Shown here: in pieces, positions 1-13,330 of the stretch
How positions within the stretch are numbered: the first letter of the stretch is position 1
Layout: each line of letters starts with the position of its first letter
Origin: Acetatifactor sp.
GTDB lineage: Bacteria; Bacillota; Clostridia; Lachnospirales; Lachnospiraceae
Length of the DNA stretch: 64,000 bases
Direction of reading: 5' to 3'
NCBI GenBank assembly: GCA_016290775.1
Contig: JAEEVF010000003.1
Location: forward strand, 62,001 to 126,000
Position numbers and translations under genes: made by a program
Notes under the pieces: generated by a model
What the model saw: the letters and a program-made list of their open reading frames with translations, nothing else
Told to the model about the DNA's origin: nothing
The model's database searches: none

Positions 1-3000
1 CTTTCATGGTGATACAGCGTACCCTCGATGCAGTGCTCCACGAGAGTGAAGTCCTTTAGGATCTCCGCGCCCCTTGTCACGTGGGATTTCATGATGGCAT
101 ATTCTGTCTCATCCAGCTTATCAGGCTTGTTCAAAACCCTGTCCGGAATGCCGATCTTTCCGATGTCATGCAGAAGCGCCGCCTTGCGCAGGTTTTCGCA
201 CTCATCCTCCGAAAAGCCAAGCTCCCTCGCGATCAGCACGCTGTAGTCCGAAACGCGCTGAGAGTGCTGACTGGTGTTCTCATCCTTGGCATCGACGGTC
301 TTCGCAATGGCAAGAATGGTTTCATTGCCCATCTTCAACTGGTTCTTGGCAAATTCCAGTTCCTTTTTCTGGAAGTTCAGCGTTCTTTGGATCTGCGTTC
401 TCACGATGAACCAGGTCAGCCATGAGACGGCGAGCATGCCCACGATGATCATGTATGCGTAAAACCACCCCGTGTCATGGAAAGCCTGCTCCTTTACGAT
501 CTCGAAGACGCTCTCCTCGATCTTTTTCTCGCCCTTGCTGTCAAGGACGCTCAGGTGGAAGCGATATTTCCCCTTCGGAAGATTCGTGTAGATGATGCCG
601 GAAAGCGCGCTCTGTGACGTTATGTTGGGCTCCGCGTCAAACCCTTCCAGATAATAGCTGATGACGGGATCGTCCGAGGTATAGTTGATGATCTCGGGAA
701 CGATCTCAAGCTTTGAGACATTCCTGGGCACGGAAAAAGGTTCACCGCGCTCAAGCGCATGCTCCTCACCGTCAAGCCTTACGGTCGAAACCTTCATACG
801 GTACGACCTTCTGACGGCGCCGTAATCATAGATGTTAAAGCCGTACACGCCACTGTCGCAGCAAAGATACATGTCGCCGTTACTTTCAAGATGATCCCAG
901 GAATTCGCGGTCAGCGCCACGTTTAATCCCCTCTTGGAATCCAAAAGCTCATAGTCTGCCTTATAGTTTGCATGGAAGAGTTCGTTCCGCTCCGTCACGT
1001 AAATGCCGCCGCTCGAGAGCACAAAGATCGTCCCGTTCTCCAAAGGCCAGACGTCATAATTGTTGTAATACGGGAAGCCTTCTATCAGACGGATCTTGTC
1101 CTCGGCGTCCATATAGCACAGGCCGTTACTGGTCACGACGTACGCGCCCTTTTCCACGGGATCCTCCACGATCCTAAGCACCACGTCAGAACTCAGGCCA
1201 TCGTCTCTGGTAAGGCGCCCCGTGATCTTGCCATCCTTTATGATGACAATTCCGTCGCCGTCCGACCCGCAAAGGAGCCTGCCGTCCGAAAGCTCCACAA
1301 GACAAAGCATCATGGGATTGCTCAGGCCCTCATAGCGCACCAGGGATTGCATTTCATTTCCGGCAAAATATCCAAGGCCAACGTCGCAGGAAGCCGCGAT
1401 CCTTCCGTCTGAAAGCTCGATCGCAACTCTCGCCCAGTCACCAAATTTCCCCGTTCCGTCGAAGGAAGTGATCTTTCCGGTCTTCTCCGCGTGGATCAGG
1501 CCCTTGCCGTAGGTGCTGATCCAGAGACCGTCCTTCGCATCGGTCGTAAGGCAGCGGATACGCGTGCCGTCCAGCATTTGCGTCAGCTCATCTGTGATTG
1601 GTCTGTCAAACCGCACGTCGATGGCATCCAGCCCTTCGTCCGTCCCCACGTAAAGGAGTCCCTGCCACTTCGTGACCGCATTGGCCACCCGACCTTTCAG
1701 CCCCGCCGAGCGGTAGACGTCCGCAAACGGCGATGCCGAGAGCTTTAAGAGTCCCAATCTCGAAGAGGAAAACCAAAGGTTTCCCTGATAGTCCATGGTC
1801 ATGTTGTCGATGGAATTGCGAAACTCGCCAAGATTCAGCACGTGAAATCTGTGGCTTCCGTCGCGATATCCCACGCCGGAATCCGAGCAGACGTACATCG
1901 TGCCGTCGTCCTTGAAATAGATACTGTTCAGATGGCTTAAATCCTTACAAGTGATAAAACCCTTTTGCACAAAGCTTCCGCCAGTGACGTCATAGTAATA
2001 AACGTGATTGGAGGAGGTGCCTGCGTAAAGTATCCCGTTTTTGTCAAACCTCGCACAGGTAAAGATCTCCTGGTCCACGTCGAGACGCATGGAACAAAGG
2101 ATCTCCTCCCCGCGGATCAGAAACAGATCACCGTCATTGGTCGCCGCGGCAACCAGCCCGTCCGGTCCGGCTGCAACGCTGTGCGCGTAGATGATCTCGG
2201 GCAGCTCTCTTAATATGCTAAAGCCCCCGTCCAAGGTGAGGATGACCATGCTCTTTGTGGTTCCGACGTAATAATTTCCGTTGCTCGCCATGGTGATGGA
2301 ACGCACGGAATTCGCCGGCATCCCATCCGCCATGTCAATGACGTTGTCCACCTTTTCCTGAATGGCGATAGACAAGCCGTTATCGTTGGTTCCGATCCAG
2401 AGCCTGCCCTCCTCATCCACGTAAAGGCAGTTCACGTTCCTGACGGAGTCATATTCGCTCATCAGCTTGAAATCCGTTCCGTTGAAACGATAAAGCCCCG
2501 CATAGGTCCCGACCCAAAGAATACCGTCGTTGGTCTGGATGACGTCATTTGCCTCGCCGCAGGGAAGCCCGTTGTCACTGCTGTAAACCGTCTGGATATT
2601 GTTATTATTGATGTCGCCGGCTGCGGCCTGCGCCCTGCTCCCAAGGAGCAAAACGGCCGTAAAGACAAGCCCCGCCAGAATAAGCGAGGAGTACTTTTTC
2701 GCCGTCCTTTGGTAGCGGTACAGACGGATCATGATAAACAAGATCATCAGCGTGATGACTTTATCGAGGAAATCGACATAGAATTCGCCAACGATGGTCG
2801 CAAGGACCTGATGAACGTTTCGTTCGAGAAGAAAAGAAACCACGCCGTTTCCCCACTTATTTCCAACCATGCCTCCGTTGGAAAGGAGGTTGATGGGCGT
2901 GGAAATGGTAACGGAAAACAGCGTGATCAGGACACTGCTCGTCAAAATGCCGAACAGCGTTTCAAACCATTTTTTTCGGGCGCATATGCCGGCGGTAACG

Positions 3001-3245
3001 CCAATGGCAATGCTGGTAAGACCGTACAGTAAGGTCTGTGGATCCTGGAATCCATGTGCCATGTTCACGGTCAGGCCGACAATGGCACCGCAGAACGGGT
3101 CGCAGACATAGGCGGCGAGCACCGTTCCGAGGGAATCCATCCAGATCGGGAGCGAGTACGCATTGGCGATCGCCTTCCCGACGTAATTGACCATGATCAT
3201 CATAACCACAAACACTGCAATCTCAGAATTCTTACTATTCTTCAT
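1..3245 (-). CDS. Membrane sensor protein with ligand-binding propeller, Y_Y_Y domain and HD-GYP output domain (C-terminus outside window)
   Basis: The reading frame is open from the ATG at 3245 to the left window edge, about 1081 residues visible. The N-terminus (about residues 8-185) is a multi-pass hydrophobic domain resembling substrate-binding membrane domains. It is followed by about 640 residues of repeated short motifs such as LWVGT, LWIGT and LWFSS, typical of two-component-regulator beta-propeller repeats. Next come a Y_Y_Y-like beta domain (about 850-915), one transmembrane helix (about 930) and an HD domain with HSQRVSDYS and LLHDIGKIGIP. The GYP motif would lie beyond the edge. 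HD-GYP proteins usually hydrolyse cyclic di-GMP, so the role inferred is ligand-controlled c-di-GMP turnover. The start follows a GGAAGA sequence close to the ATG, and the SD spacing is short, so the start is moderately sure. The gene lies 31 bp behind the DHH gene, in one unit with carB. Confidence 0.85.
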   Translation of the reverse strand, partial: MKNSKNSEIAVFVVMMIMVNYVGKAIANAYSLPIWMDSLGTVLAAYVCDPFCGAIVGLTVNMAHGFQDPQTLLYGLTSIAIGVTAGICARKKWFETLFGILTSSVLITLFSVTISTPINLLSNGGMVGNKWGNGVVSFLLERNVHQVLATIVGEFYVDFLDKVITLMILFIMIRLYRYQRTAKKYSSLILAGLVFTAVLLLGSRAQAAAGDINNNNIQTVYSSDNGLPCGEANDVIQTNDGILWVGTYAGLYRFNGTDFKLMSEYDSVRNVNCLYVDEEGRLWIGTNDNGLSIAIQEKVDNVIDMADGMPANSVRSITMASNGNYYVGTTKSMVILTLDGGFSILRELPEIIYAHSVAAGPDGLVAAATNDGDLFLIRGEEILCSMRLDVDQEIFTCARFDKNGILYAGTSSNHVYYYDVTGGSFVQKGFITCKDLSHLNSIYFKDDGTMYVCSDSGVGYRDGSHRFHVLNLGEFRNSIDNMTMDYQGNLWFSSSRLGLLKLSASPFADVYRSAGLKGRVANAVTKWQGLLYVGTDEGLDAIDVRFDRPITDELTQMLDGTRIRCLTTDAKDGLWISTYGKGLIHAEKTGKITSFDGTGKFGDWARVAIELSDGRIAASCDVGLGYFAGNEMQSLVRYEGLSNPMMLCLVELSDGRLLCGSDGDGIVIIKDGKITGRLTRDDGLSSDVVLRIVEDPVEKGAYVVTSNGLCYMDAEDKIRLIEGFPYYNNYDVWPLENGTIFVLSSGGIYVTERNELFHANYKADYELLDSKRGLNVALTANSWDHLESNGDMYLCCDSGVYGFNIYDYGAVRRSYRMKVSTVRLDGEEHALERGEPFSVPRNVSKLEIVPEIINYTSDDPVISYYLEGFDAEPNITSQSALSGIIYTNLPKGKYRFHLSVLDSKGEKKIEESVFEIVKEQAFHDTGWFYAYMIIVGMLAVSWLTWFIVRTQIQRTLNFQKKELEFAKNQLKMGNETILAIAKTVDAKDENTSQHSQRVSDYSVLIARELGFSEDECENLRKAALLHDIGKIGIPDRVLNKPDKLDETEYAIMKSHVTRGAEILKDFTLVEHCIEGTLYHHE

Positions 3246-3276
3246 TCTTCCTATTCTTTCGCATGCGATGTATTCT

Positions 3277-4269
3277 TTATGCCTGCAGATATCCCATCTT
3301 TACAAGCACGTCCATGAATCTCTCACGGAGTGCGGCGTCATAATATGCACCCATGGGCTCGATGTTTTGCATGGAAACAAAACCGCCCGCCATGGAAGCA
3401 TGTCCGCCGGCGTTGCCAAGGCCAGACAAGGCATCGCGGATCAGATACCCCGCGTGCACCTGCTCGATCTCCGAACGCACGGAGAATTTGAGGCCGTCCT
3501 CACGCACGGAGATCACGACAACGACCTCCACCTCGTCAAGTGCGAGGATGAAATCCGCAAGCGTCGCGATCAGGGCGTCAGGGCAGGCAAAGGGCACTAC
3601 CGTAAAGCCAAAGCGCTCATACACCTGAATGTGCTCGATGGCAGCGCCATAAGCCTTCAGGTCACGGAATGCCATGGTGTTCTGCTCAAGCCTCGTGATC
3701 TTCGCCTTGTTGTGCAACGGGAACAGGAACCTGAGCGCCGCAATGTCAAGATCGGTCACGCCGCGGGAAAACTGCATGGTGTCCATCTTGAGGCCGTAAA
3801 GCAACGCAGACGCCACGTTCTCCGTGGGTGTTATGCCAAGCTCCATGTAATAGCCCGTGATCAGGGTCGCACACGCGCCCGTGATCCGCACGTCCTTATA
3901 AAGATAAGTCTCTTCGACAAAAGTGGGATGGTGATCAATGCAGGCCACCTCATCGCCGATAAAATCAAGAATGTTACCGCCGTTCTTCTGGCTGTCCACG
4001 CAGATGATCGGGTCGATTTCCTTCATGTCATCCTTGATCTCATCATAGGAATAGATTTTTACGCCAAATTCGTCAAGCATCCTTGAAGTACTTAGTTTGT
4101 CAATCCGCCCTGCATAACACAAGGTCGGTTCGATCCCAAAATGCTCTAAAAGTTTTGCCAAACCAAATGCTGATCCAATGGCATCAGGATCGGGAAAATT
4201 GTGCGTCTGTACATAAACCTTAGGTCCCCTTTTCTTGCAAAGATCGATCAAGTCCTGTACCAAACTCAT
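3277..4269 (-). CDS. DHH-family phosphoesterase (NrnA-like)
   Basis: This 330-residue protein has the DHH-family metal-binding motifs: HNFPDPDAIGS near residue 24, VDSQ near 93 and CIDHHP near 113. A C-terminal DHHA1-type region carries the glycine-rich GNAGGHASMAGG motif near residue 288. Members of this family (NrnA type) remove nucleotides from 2-5-mer RNA and dephosphorylate pAp; others hydrolyse cyclic dinucleotide products such as pGpG or pApA. The gene is 24 bp downstream of carB and just upstream of an HD-GYP protein. A role in clearing the linear dinucleotide left by c-di-GMP cleavage is therefore possible but inferred. Length and motifs are complete. The exact substrate cannot be read from sequence. 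Confidence 0.88.
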   Translation of the reverse strand: MSLVQDLIDLCKKRGPKVYVQTHNFPDPDAIGSAFGLAKLLEHFGIEPTLCYAGRIDKLSTSRMLDEFGVKIYSYDEIKDDMKEIDPIICVDSQKNGGNILDFIGDEVACIDHHPTFVEETYLYKDVRITGACATLITGYYMELGITPTENVASALLYGLKMDTMQFSRGVTDLDIAALRFLFPLHNKAKITRLEQNTMAFRDLKAYGAAIEHIQVYERFGFTVVPFACPDALIATLADFILALDEVEVVVVISVREDGLKFSVRSEIEQVHAGYLIRDALSGLGNAGGHASMAGGFVSMQNIEPMGAYYDAALRERFMDVLVKMGYLQA

Positions 4270-4293
4270 ATCCTCCTTTTCCGGTATTCTTTT

Positions 4294-7518
<3,225 letters not shown>

Positions 7519-7576
7519 GTTAGAACCTCCCTGGGATATGAATTTGTTCTCTTTCGAACTTTTTACTCAATTGGTT

Positions 7577-7582
7577 AGTATA
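7577..7582 (-). promoter_or_regulatory. Extended -10 promoter upstream of carB
   Basis: On the minus strand the sequence reads TGTTATACT, an extended -10 element (TG-n-TATACT), about 60 bp before the carB start. No good -35 hexamer is found at 17 bp, which fits an extended -10 promoter. It would drive carB, the DHH gene and the HD-GYP sensor gene. Confidence 0.5.
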
Positions 7583-7616
7583 ACATATTTTTGTTCAGAT
7601 TACTAGCAATTTTTCA

Positions 7617-9023
7617 TCACTCGTGTAATTGATATTCCTTATCCTCATCCATGATCGCCACCATGCATTTTGCAGGCTTTTCGTCGAACTGCGTTCCGAT
7701 GTTTTTGAGGAGTTCGCTGCGCACCTTCTCCTGGGGCAGAAGGTCACGATAGCTTCGGTTCGAGGTCATGGCGTCGTAGGAATCCGCCACGGCGATGATG
7801 CGTGCCTCGATAGGGATCTCGTCTCCTTTCAGGTGCTCGGGATAGCCCTTGCCGTCCACGCGCTCGTGATGATATTCCGCGCCAAAGGCAAGGTCGGGAC
7901 GGCTCTTGATCTCCGCGAGGATCCCATAGCCCGTACTCGTGTGTACCTGAACAACGCCAAATTCTGCATCCGTCAGCTTGCTCTTTTTGTTGATGATCTC
8001 GTTGGGAACGGCGATCTTTCCGATGTCATGCAAAAGCCCCATGTAGTAAACACTTTCCTGCCGTTCCTCGGAAAGGCCCATCTTTTTGGCGATCATGCGG
8101 GCATATTTTGCAACGCGCATGGAGTGGCCCTTGGTGTACATATCCTTGGCATCGATGGTGCGCGCAAGCGCCTCCATGACCTCGCGGTTTAACTCCTTTA
8201 ACTGTTCCTTGGCCTTGATCGCTTCGTTCAGATACTGGATGTTCTGCACGATCACCGCAAACGCAATGATCAGGACCAGCGTCACAAAGGCCACGGAATA
8301 AAAGAGCATGTCCGGTACCCTTTCGATGGAGGTTTGAAAAACCCCCCGAACCTTATCGCGCACAAGGTCAGCGTTTTCGTCCGTCGTGATCTGTCTGATC
8401 ATTTCTCCGATAAACTTGATGTCCTCATCCATCAAGGTAACCTTAAAGAATATGATCATGGACATGGTAAACGTAACACTGTTGTAAAGCGTGGTCAGCG
8501 CCGGCAACAGGATAAAAAGCTTTGAATTTGTCGTCATACGTTCCTTTGTCAGCCTCGAAAGCGGCGGAACAAGGACAAAGTAGAACGCAATGACCAAAGC
8601 GGCCTGTAACGTGACGCCGATGAGCGGCCATTCCAGCAACACGTCGTAATACAGATTGGGCACCATCATCGCAAAGCACAGAAACACGAACATGGCGATG
8701 GATGCGTTCTTTGCCTTTACAAACTTTACGTACCCTACAAGGAACAGAACAAGGCCGACGATCTGAAAAAGGCTGTAGGAAATACTGTAGGACACAATGC
8801 TTTGGACGGATTGTCCCTGAAAATCCTCCAGTACGTTGATCGCGATATAATCCGAGACCAAAACAGCCATCACGGGGGATAAAAAGGCGCAGCCAAGGAT
8901 CTGCAAAATGGTACGCTTCCAGGAGGTTTTTTCAAAGAATAGCTTTCTTGTGATCAGGACGAAAATGATCAGTTCGAATACATAGACGGAAAGACGGATT
9001 GCGATGTCAAGATTTTCTAACAT
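7617..9023 (-). CDS. Membrane-anchored HD-GYP domain protein
   Basis: This 468-residue protein has an N-terminal region with about six to seven hydrophobic helices (residues 1-165), and a further helix near residue 240 (LFYSVAFVTLVLIIAFAVIV). A C-terminal HD-GYP domain follows. Motifs seen are HSMRVAKYARMIAKKMG, LLHDIGKIAVPNEIINK, HTSTGYGIL, EYHHERVDGKGYPEHLKG and ARIIAVADSYDAMTS, so the metal ligands and the HHExxDGxGYP element are intact. Activity as a c-di-GMP phosphodiesterase is the family expectation. The RBS AAGGAG precedes the ATG. A -35/-10 promoter (9058-9086) sits directly upstream, and carB behind it has its own promoter, so the gene is probably monocistronic. Confidence 0.9.
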   Translation of the reverse strand: MLENLDIAIRLSVYVFELIIFVLITRKLFFEKTSWKRTILQILGCAFLSPVMAVLVSDYIAINVLEDFQGQSVQSIVSYSISYSLFQIVGLVLFLVGYVKFVKAKNASIAMFVFLCFAMMVPNLYYDVLLEWPLIGVTLQAALVIAFYFVLVPPLSRLTKERMTTNSKLFILLPALTTLYNSVTFTMSMIIFFKVTLMDEDIKFIGEMIRQITTDENADLVRDKVRGVFQTSIERVPDMLFYSVAFVTLVLIIAFAVIVQNIQYLNEAIKAKEQLKELNREVMEALARTIDAKDMYTKGHSMRVAKYARMIAKKMGLSEERQESVYYMGLLHDIGKIAVPNEIINKKSKLTDAEFGVVQVHTSTGYGILAEIKSRPDLAFGAEYHHERVDGKGYPEHLKGDEIPIEARIIAVADSYDAMTSNRSYRDLLPQEKVRSELLKNIGTQFDEKPAKCMVAIMDEDKEYQLHE

Positions 9024-9057
9024 AAACTTTTCTCCTTACCCTGCCGATATCTTTTTT

Positions 9058-9086
9058 ATTATACACTTTTTTGCGTTACTTGGCAA
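9058..9086 (-). promoter_or_regulatory. Sigma-A type promoter for the HD-GYP gene
   Basis: Minus strand TTGCCA, 17-bp spacer, TATAAT, about 35 bp upstream of the start codon at 9023. Confidence 0.7.
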
Positions 9087-9129
9087 AAGAAAGTTGTCAA
9101 AAAACGCGCTTTCCTTGGCAAGCAAATAC

Positions 9130-9158
9130 TTGACTGAAAACTCGGATTCATATAAAAT
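9130..9158 (+). promoter_or_regulatory. Sigma-A type promoter for trpB2
   Basis: TTGACT, 17-bp spacer, TAAAAT, about 79 bp upstream of the chosen start. It runs divergently from the HD-GYP promoter 44 bp away. Confidence 0.7.
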
Positions 9159-9236
9159 GGAATGGATTTAAAAAGCCCGCGGGATAGGAAAAAACGGAAA
9201 GAATCCCGGGGCCAAAAAAAGAAAGGAAAAGAAAAC

Positions 9237-10601
9237 ATGAGCGAAATCCCCTACAAGATTTATCTCGAAGAAAACGAGATGCCGACGCAGTGGTACAACG
9301 TACGCGCCGACATGAAAAAGAAGCCTGCTCCCATTCTGCATCCCGGGACCCTGCAGCCCGTAACGGTTGCCGATCTCGCACCGATCTTTTGCGAAGAGCT
9401 GGCAAAGCAAGAGCTTGATGAAACCACGCCCTACATCGAGATCCCGGAAGAGATCCGCAACTTCTACCGCATGTACCGTCCTTCACCGCTGGTACGTGCT
9501 TACTGCCTGGAGGAAAAGCTTCAGACTCCCGCACATATTTACTATAAATTCGAAGGCAACAACACGTCCGGAAGCCACAAGTTAAACTCTGCGATCGCGC
9601 AGGCTTACTACGCAAAGAAGCAGGGCCTTAAGGGCGTAACCACCGAGACCGGCGCAGGCCAGTGGGGCACCGCTCTTTCCATGGCATGCTCCTACTTCGG
9701 ACTGGACTGCCAGGTTTACATGGTAAAGTGCTCCTATGAGCAGAAGCCCTTCCGCCGCGAGGTCATGAGAACCTACGGTGCAAAGGTAACTCCTTCTCCT
9801 TCCATGAACACCAACGTTGGCCGCAAGATCAACGCTGAGTTCCCCGGCACCACCGGAAGCCTTGGCTGTGCGATCTCCGAGGCCGTGGAAGCCGCAACCA
9901 CGCAGGAAGGCTACCGTTACGTGCTCGGCTCCGTGCTGGCGCAGGTGCTCCTGCATCAGTCCGTGATCGGTCTTGAGACTCACACCGCACTGAAGAAGTA
10001 CGGCATCAAGGCAGATACCATCATCGGTTGCGCAGGCGGCGGTTCGAACCTTGGCGGCCTGATCTCTCCTTTCGTCGGCGAGATGCTGCGCGGCGAGGCA
10101 GATTACGAGATCATCGCAGTTGAACCCGCATCCTGCCCGAGCCTGACCCGTGGCGTATATGCTTACGACTTCTGCGATACCGGTAAGGTTTGTCCTCTGG
10201 CGAAGATGTATACCCTCGGATCCAGCTTCATTCCTTCCGCAAACCATGCAGGCGGCCTTCGTTACCACGGCATGAGCTCCATCGTTTCCGAGCTGTATGA
10301 TCAGGGTCTCATCAAGGCACGCAGCGTAGAGCAGACTGCAGTTTTTGAGGCAGCAACGACCTTCGCAAGAGTGGAAGGCATCCTGCCCGCTCCCGAGAGC
10401 AGCCATGCGATCAAGGTTGCCATCGACGAGGCATTAAAGTGCAAGGAGACCGGCGAAGCAAAGAACATCGTCTTCGGCCTCACCGGCACCGGTTACTTCG
10501 ACATGTATGCATATCAGGCATATAACGACGGCACCATGTCGGATTATATCCCGACGGATGAGGAGATCGCAAAGTTCCGCGCCTCCCTGCCTCAGGTATA
10601 A
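9237..10601 (+). CDS. trpB: Tryptophan synthase beta chain, TrpB2 type
   Basis: The protein is 454 residues from the ATG at 9237, which follows GAAAGG; an in-frame ATG further upstream at 9162 lacks a ribosome binding site. PLP-enzyme motifs are clear: NNTSGSHKLNSA (the lysine forms the Schiff base), TETGAGQWG, and the phosphate loop GCAGGGSNLGG. Length and the MYRPSPLVRAY segment fit the TrpB2 clade rather than the TrpA-partnered TrpB1. TrpB2 enzymes join indole and serine to give tryptophan, often without TrpA. No other trp gene is next to it, so it likely acts alone, for example in indole salvage (inference). Own promoter upstream and a terminator downstream. Confidence 0.93.
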   Translation: MSEIPYKIYLEENEMPTQWYNVRADMKKKPAPILHPGTLQPVTVADLAPIFCEELAKQELDETTPYIEIPEEIRNFYRMYRPSPLVRAYCLEEKLQTPAHIYYKFEGNNTSGSHKLNSAIAQAYYAKKQGLKGVTTETGAGQWGTALSMACSYFGLDCQVYMVKCSYEQKPFRREVMRTYGAKVTPSPSMNTNVGRKINAEFPGTTGSLGCAISEAVEAATTQEGYRYVLGSVLAQVLLHQSVIGLETHTALKKYGIKADTIIGCAGGGSNLGGLISPFVGEMLRGEADYEIIAVEPASCPSLTRGVYAYDFCDTGKVCPLAKMYTLGSSFIPSANHAGGLRYHGMSSIVSELYDQGLIKARSVEQTAVFEAATTFARVEGILPAPESSHAIKVAIDEALKCKETGEAKNIVFGLTGTGYFDMYAYQAYNDGTMSDYIPTDEEIAKFRASLPQV

Positions 10602-10654
10602 GCTGACAAAGAAAAAGTTCAAACGATCGAACAAAATAACGACACAAATAAGTG

Positions 10655-10690
10655 AAGGCCTTCCCCAATTCGGGGAAGGCCTTTCTTAAT
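10655..10690 (+). terminator. Rho-independent terminator of trpB2
   Basis: A perfect 12-bp stem (AAGGCCTTCCCC, positions 10655-10666, with 10672-10683) and five-base loop are followed by a T-rich tail. It sits between convergent trpB2 and phosphoketolase and may serve both, although the minus-strand tail is poor in T. Confidence 0.85.
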
Positions 10691-10714
10691 AAAGGAGGAG
10701 TAAATATATAAAAA

Positions 10715-13075
10715 TTATAGATCCCATTTCCAGTCGCGAACCTCGGGCAGGTCAAGGCCGTACTCAGCGATGTACTGGTCGTGTGCCACAAGGGTGTCAC
10801 GCATCTGCTGAAGCAGGTATGCGCCGCGGTTGCCAAGCTGAGGCAGATGATTGATGATGTCCATTACCAGATGGAAACGGTCGATCTCATTCTGCACTCT
10901 CATGTCGAAGGGAGTCGTGATGGTACCCTCTTCCTGATAACCGTGAACGGAAAGGTTTCTGTTGTGACGGTTATAGGTGAGCTCGTGTACCAGCGTAGGA
11001 TAGCCGTGGAACGCAAAGATGATGGGCTTATCCTTGGTGAACAGTGCGTCGTAATCTACGTCGGTCAGACCGTGAGGATGCTTGGTATGAGGCTCGAGCT
11101 TCATCAGGTCAACCACGTTCACGAAGCGGATCTTAACTTCAGGAAGGTGCTTGCGAAGGATGGTCACTGCAGCAAGTGCTTCCTTGGTGGGCGTGTCGCC
11201 GCAGCATGCAAGCACTACGTCAGGCTCTTCGCCCTGGTCGTTGCTTGCCCAATCCCAGATGCCGATACCCTGGGTGCAGTGCTTTACGGCCTGCTCCATG
11301 GTCAGCCACTGATGGCTGGGATGCTTAGATGCCACGATCACGTTCACGTAGTTCTTGGAACGGATGCAGTGATCGAAGCAGGAAAGCAGGCAGTTTGCAT
11401 CGGGCGGAAGATAAATGCGTACCACGTCTGCCTTTTTATTTGCAATGTGATCCATAAAGCCAGGATCCTGATGGGTAAATCCGTTGTGGTCCTGCTGCCA
11501 AACGTTGGAGGTCAGGATCAGGTTCAGGGAAGCGATCTTCTGTCTCCAAGGCAGCTCGCTGCAAACCTTGAGCCACTTTGCATGCTGTGCACACATGGAG
11601 TCTACCACGCGGATGAATGCCTCGTAGGAAGCGAAGAATCCGTGACGACCGGTAAGCAGATAGCCTTCCAGCCAGCCCTCGCACATATGCTCGGAAAGGT
11701 AAGAATCCATGATGCGGCCGTCATGTGCAAGATCCTCGTCCTTCTCATGATAGTCGCCGTTCCAGTCACGCTTGGTCTCCTCAAATACCTTGTAGAGACG
11801 GTTGGACATGGTCTCGTCGGGTCCAAAGATGCGGAAGTTCTTTGCATCCTTGTTCAGCTTGAAGATATCACGAACAAATCCGCCAAGCTCGATCATATCC
11901 TGCTTTTCTACGGCACCGGGCTTCGTTACGTCCACTGCGTAATCCTTGAAATCGGGGAGACGCAGGTCGCGAAGAAGCTTACCGCCGTTCGCATGGGGAT
12001 TTGCGCTAATTCTGTGATCGCCCTTAGGAGCGATGTAACGAAGTCTCTCGACGAGGCGTCCATCCTCGTCAAAGAGCTCTTCGGGATGATAGGAAAGGAG
12101 CCACTCCTTGAGCAGGTCAAGATGCTCAGGCTTCTCCATGGTGATGGGAACCTGATGCGCTCTGAAGGAGCCCTCCACGGGAAGTCCGTCCACCACCTTT
12201 GGACCGGTCCAACCCTTCGGGGAACGCAGAACGATCATGGGCCAGAAAGGTCTCTCCTCATTACCGTTCTCTCTAGCGTCCTTCTGGATCGCCTTGATCT
12301 CCTCGATGCAGTTGTCAACGGCCTCAGCCATGAGCTTATGCATCGTCATGGGGTCACTGCCCTCAACGAAGTAAGGCTTCCAGCCACATCCATGCAGGAA
12401 GCTCTCGAGCTCCTCATGAGAGATGTGGGACAAAACAGTGGGATTGCTGATCTTATATTCATTCAAATGCAAAATAGGAAGAACTGCACCGTCGGTCTTC
12501 GCATTCAGGAACTTGTTGGAATGCCAAGCGGTTGCAAGAGGTCCGGTCTCAGCCTCGCCGTCGCCGACGATCACGGTTGCGATCAGATCCGGGTTGTCAA
12601 ATGCGGCGCCAAATGCGTGTGCGATGGAATATCCAAGCTCACCGCCCTCGTTGATGGAACCGGGGGTTTCAGGTGCCACGTGGCTGGAAATACCGCCGGG
12701 GAAGGAGAACTGCTTGTTCAGTCTCTTTAAGCCCTCGATATCCTGAGAAATGTTGGGATATACTTCGCTGTAGGTGCCCTCAAGATAAGAGTTTGCCACG
12801 AAGAAGTTTCCGCCGTGGCCAGGGCCGGAGATCAGGATCATGTCCAGGTCATACTTGTTGATGGCACGGTTCATGTGCGCATAAACGAAGTTCTGTCCGG
12901 GAACGGTTCCCCAGTGACCAACGATCTTCTTCTTGATCATGTCCTTCGTCAGAGGCTCTCTGAGAAGGGGATTGTCCAACAGATACAGCTGGGTAGCGGC
13001 AAGATAGTTCGCTGCGCGCCAGTATGCATTTAAGTCGGACAGGTACTCATCCGTCATAAATTTGTCAACCGACAT
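10715..13075 (-). CDS. xfp: Xylulose-5-phosphate/fructose-6-phosphate phosphoketolase
   Basis: The 786-residue protein has phosphoketolase length and layout: N-terminal TPP-binding domain with [17 protein letters not shown] near residue 175, a central pyrimidine-binding domain and a C-terminal domain. The segments [20 protein letters not shown] and [20 protein letters not shown] are hallmarks. It cleaves xylulose 5-phosphate (and often fructose 6-phosphate) with phosphate to acetyl phosphate plus glyceraldehyde 3-phosphate or erythrose 4-phosphate. This gives a pentose-fermentation bypass of glycolysis. The RBS AGGAGGAA and a near-consensus promoter suggest high expression. It is a single-gene unit. 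Confidence 0.96.
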   Translation of the reverse strand: MSVDKFMTDEYLSDLNAYWRAANYLAATQLYLLDNPLLREPLTKDMIKKKIVGHWGTVPGQNFVYAHMNRAINKYDLDMILISGPGHGGNFFVANSYLEGTYSEVYPNISQDIEGLKRLNKQFSFPGGISSHVAPETPGSINEGGELGYSIAHAFGAAFDNPDLIATVIVGDGEAETGPLATAWHSNKFLNAKTDGAVLPILHLNEYKISNPTVLSHISHEELESFLHGCGWKPYFVEGSDPMTMHKLMAEAVDNCIEEIKAIQKDARENGNEERPFWPMIVLRSPKGWTGPKVVDGLPVEGSFRAHQVPITMEKPEHLDLLKEWLLSYHPEELFDEDGRLVERLRYIAPKGDHRISANPHANGGKLLRDLRLPDFKDYAVDVTKPGAVEKQDMIELGGFVRDIFKLNKDAKNFRIFGPDETMSNRLYKVFEETKRDWNGDYHEKDEDLAHDGRIMDSYLSEHMCEGWLEGYLLTGRHGFFASYEAFIRVVDSMCAQHAKWLKVCSELPWRQKIASLNLILTSNVWQQDHNGFTHQDPGFMDHIANKKADVVRIYLPPDANCLLSCFDHCIRSKNYVNVIVASKHPSHQWLTMEQAVKHCTQGIGIWDWASNDQGEEPDVVLACCGDTPTKEALAAVTILRKHLPEVKIRFVNVVDLMKLEPHTKHPHGLTDVDYDALFTKDKPIIFAFHGYPTLVHELTYNRHNRNLSVHGYQEEGTITTPFDMRVQNEIDRFHLVMDIINHLPQLGNRGAYLLQQMRDTLVAHDQYIAEYGLDLPEVRDWKWDL

Positions 13076-13125
13076 TTTATGTTCCTCCTATGGATAATAG
13101 ATATGTTAATTTTTTAACTATCTTA

Positions 13126-13154
13126 ATTATAGGGTTTGTTTCGTGAAATTGCAA
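13126..13154 (-). promoter_or_regulatory. Strong promoter of phosphoketolase gene
   Basis: Minus strand TTGCAA, 17-bp spacer, TATAAT, about 50 bp before the start codon. A short inverted repeat (GTTAAT/ATTAAC type) lies in the leader. Confidence 0.75.
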
Positions 13155-13213
13155 TATCACATATTGTGCAAATCTTCCTAATTATTGCTATCTTTCCTGT
13201 GAAAAATGACAGT

Positions 13214-13270
13214 AAAAAAAGACGGCCCTGGGACCGTCTCTTGGTGTGAGATGACCCAGGGTCGTCTTTT
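13214..13270 (-). terminator. Terminator of the VWA lipoprotein gene
   Basis: Arms AAAAGACGGCCCTGGG and CCCAGGGTCGTCTTTT pair over about 16 bp with one G-U, with a loop of about 22 nt. The minus strand continues with a run of seven T. It lies 60 bp past the stop codon at 13331. Confidence 0.8.
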
Positions 13271-13330
13271 TATTCTTTTGGAAGGTGATCCGTTTATGGT
13301 TTCTCCAAAGGTTGCTCGCGCGAGGGGCCC

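Noticed and set aside
9162..9236. 25-residue N-terminal extension of TrpB2
   Set aside because: The upstream ATG lies at the likely transcript start, encodes a Lys/Arg-rich stretch foreign to the family and lacks an SD; the ATG at 9237 has one.
10781..12730. 649-residue plus-strand open frame opposite phosphoketolase
   Set aside because: Antisense shadow of a recognised enzyme; no own start signal.
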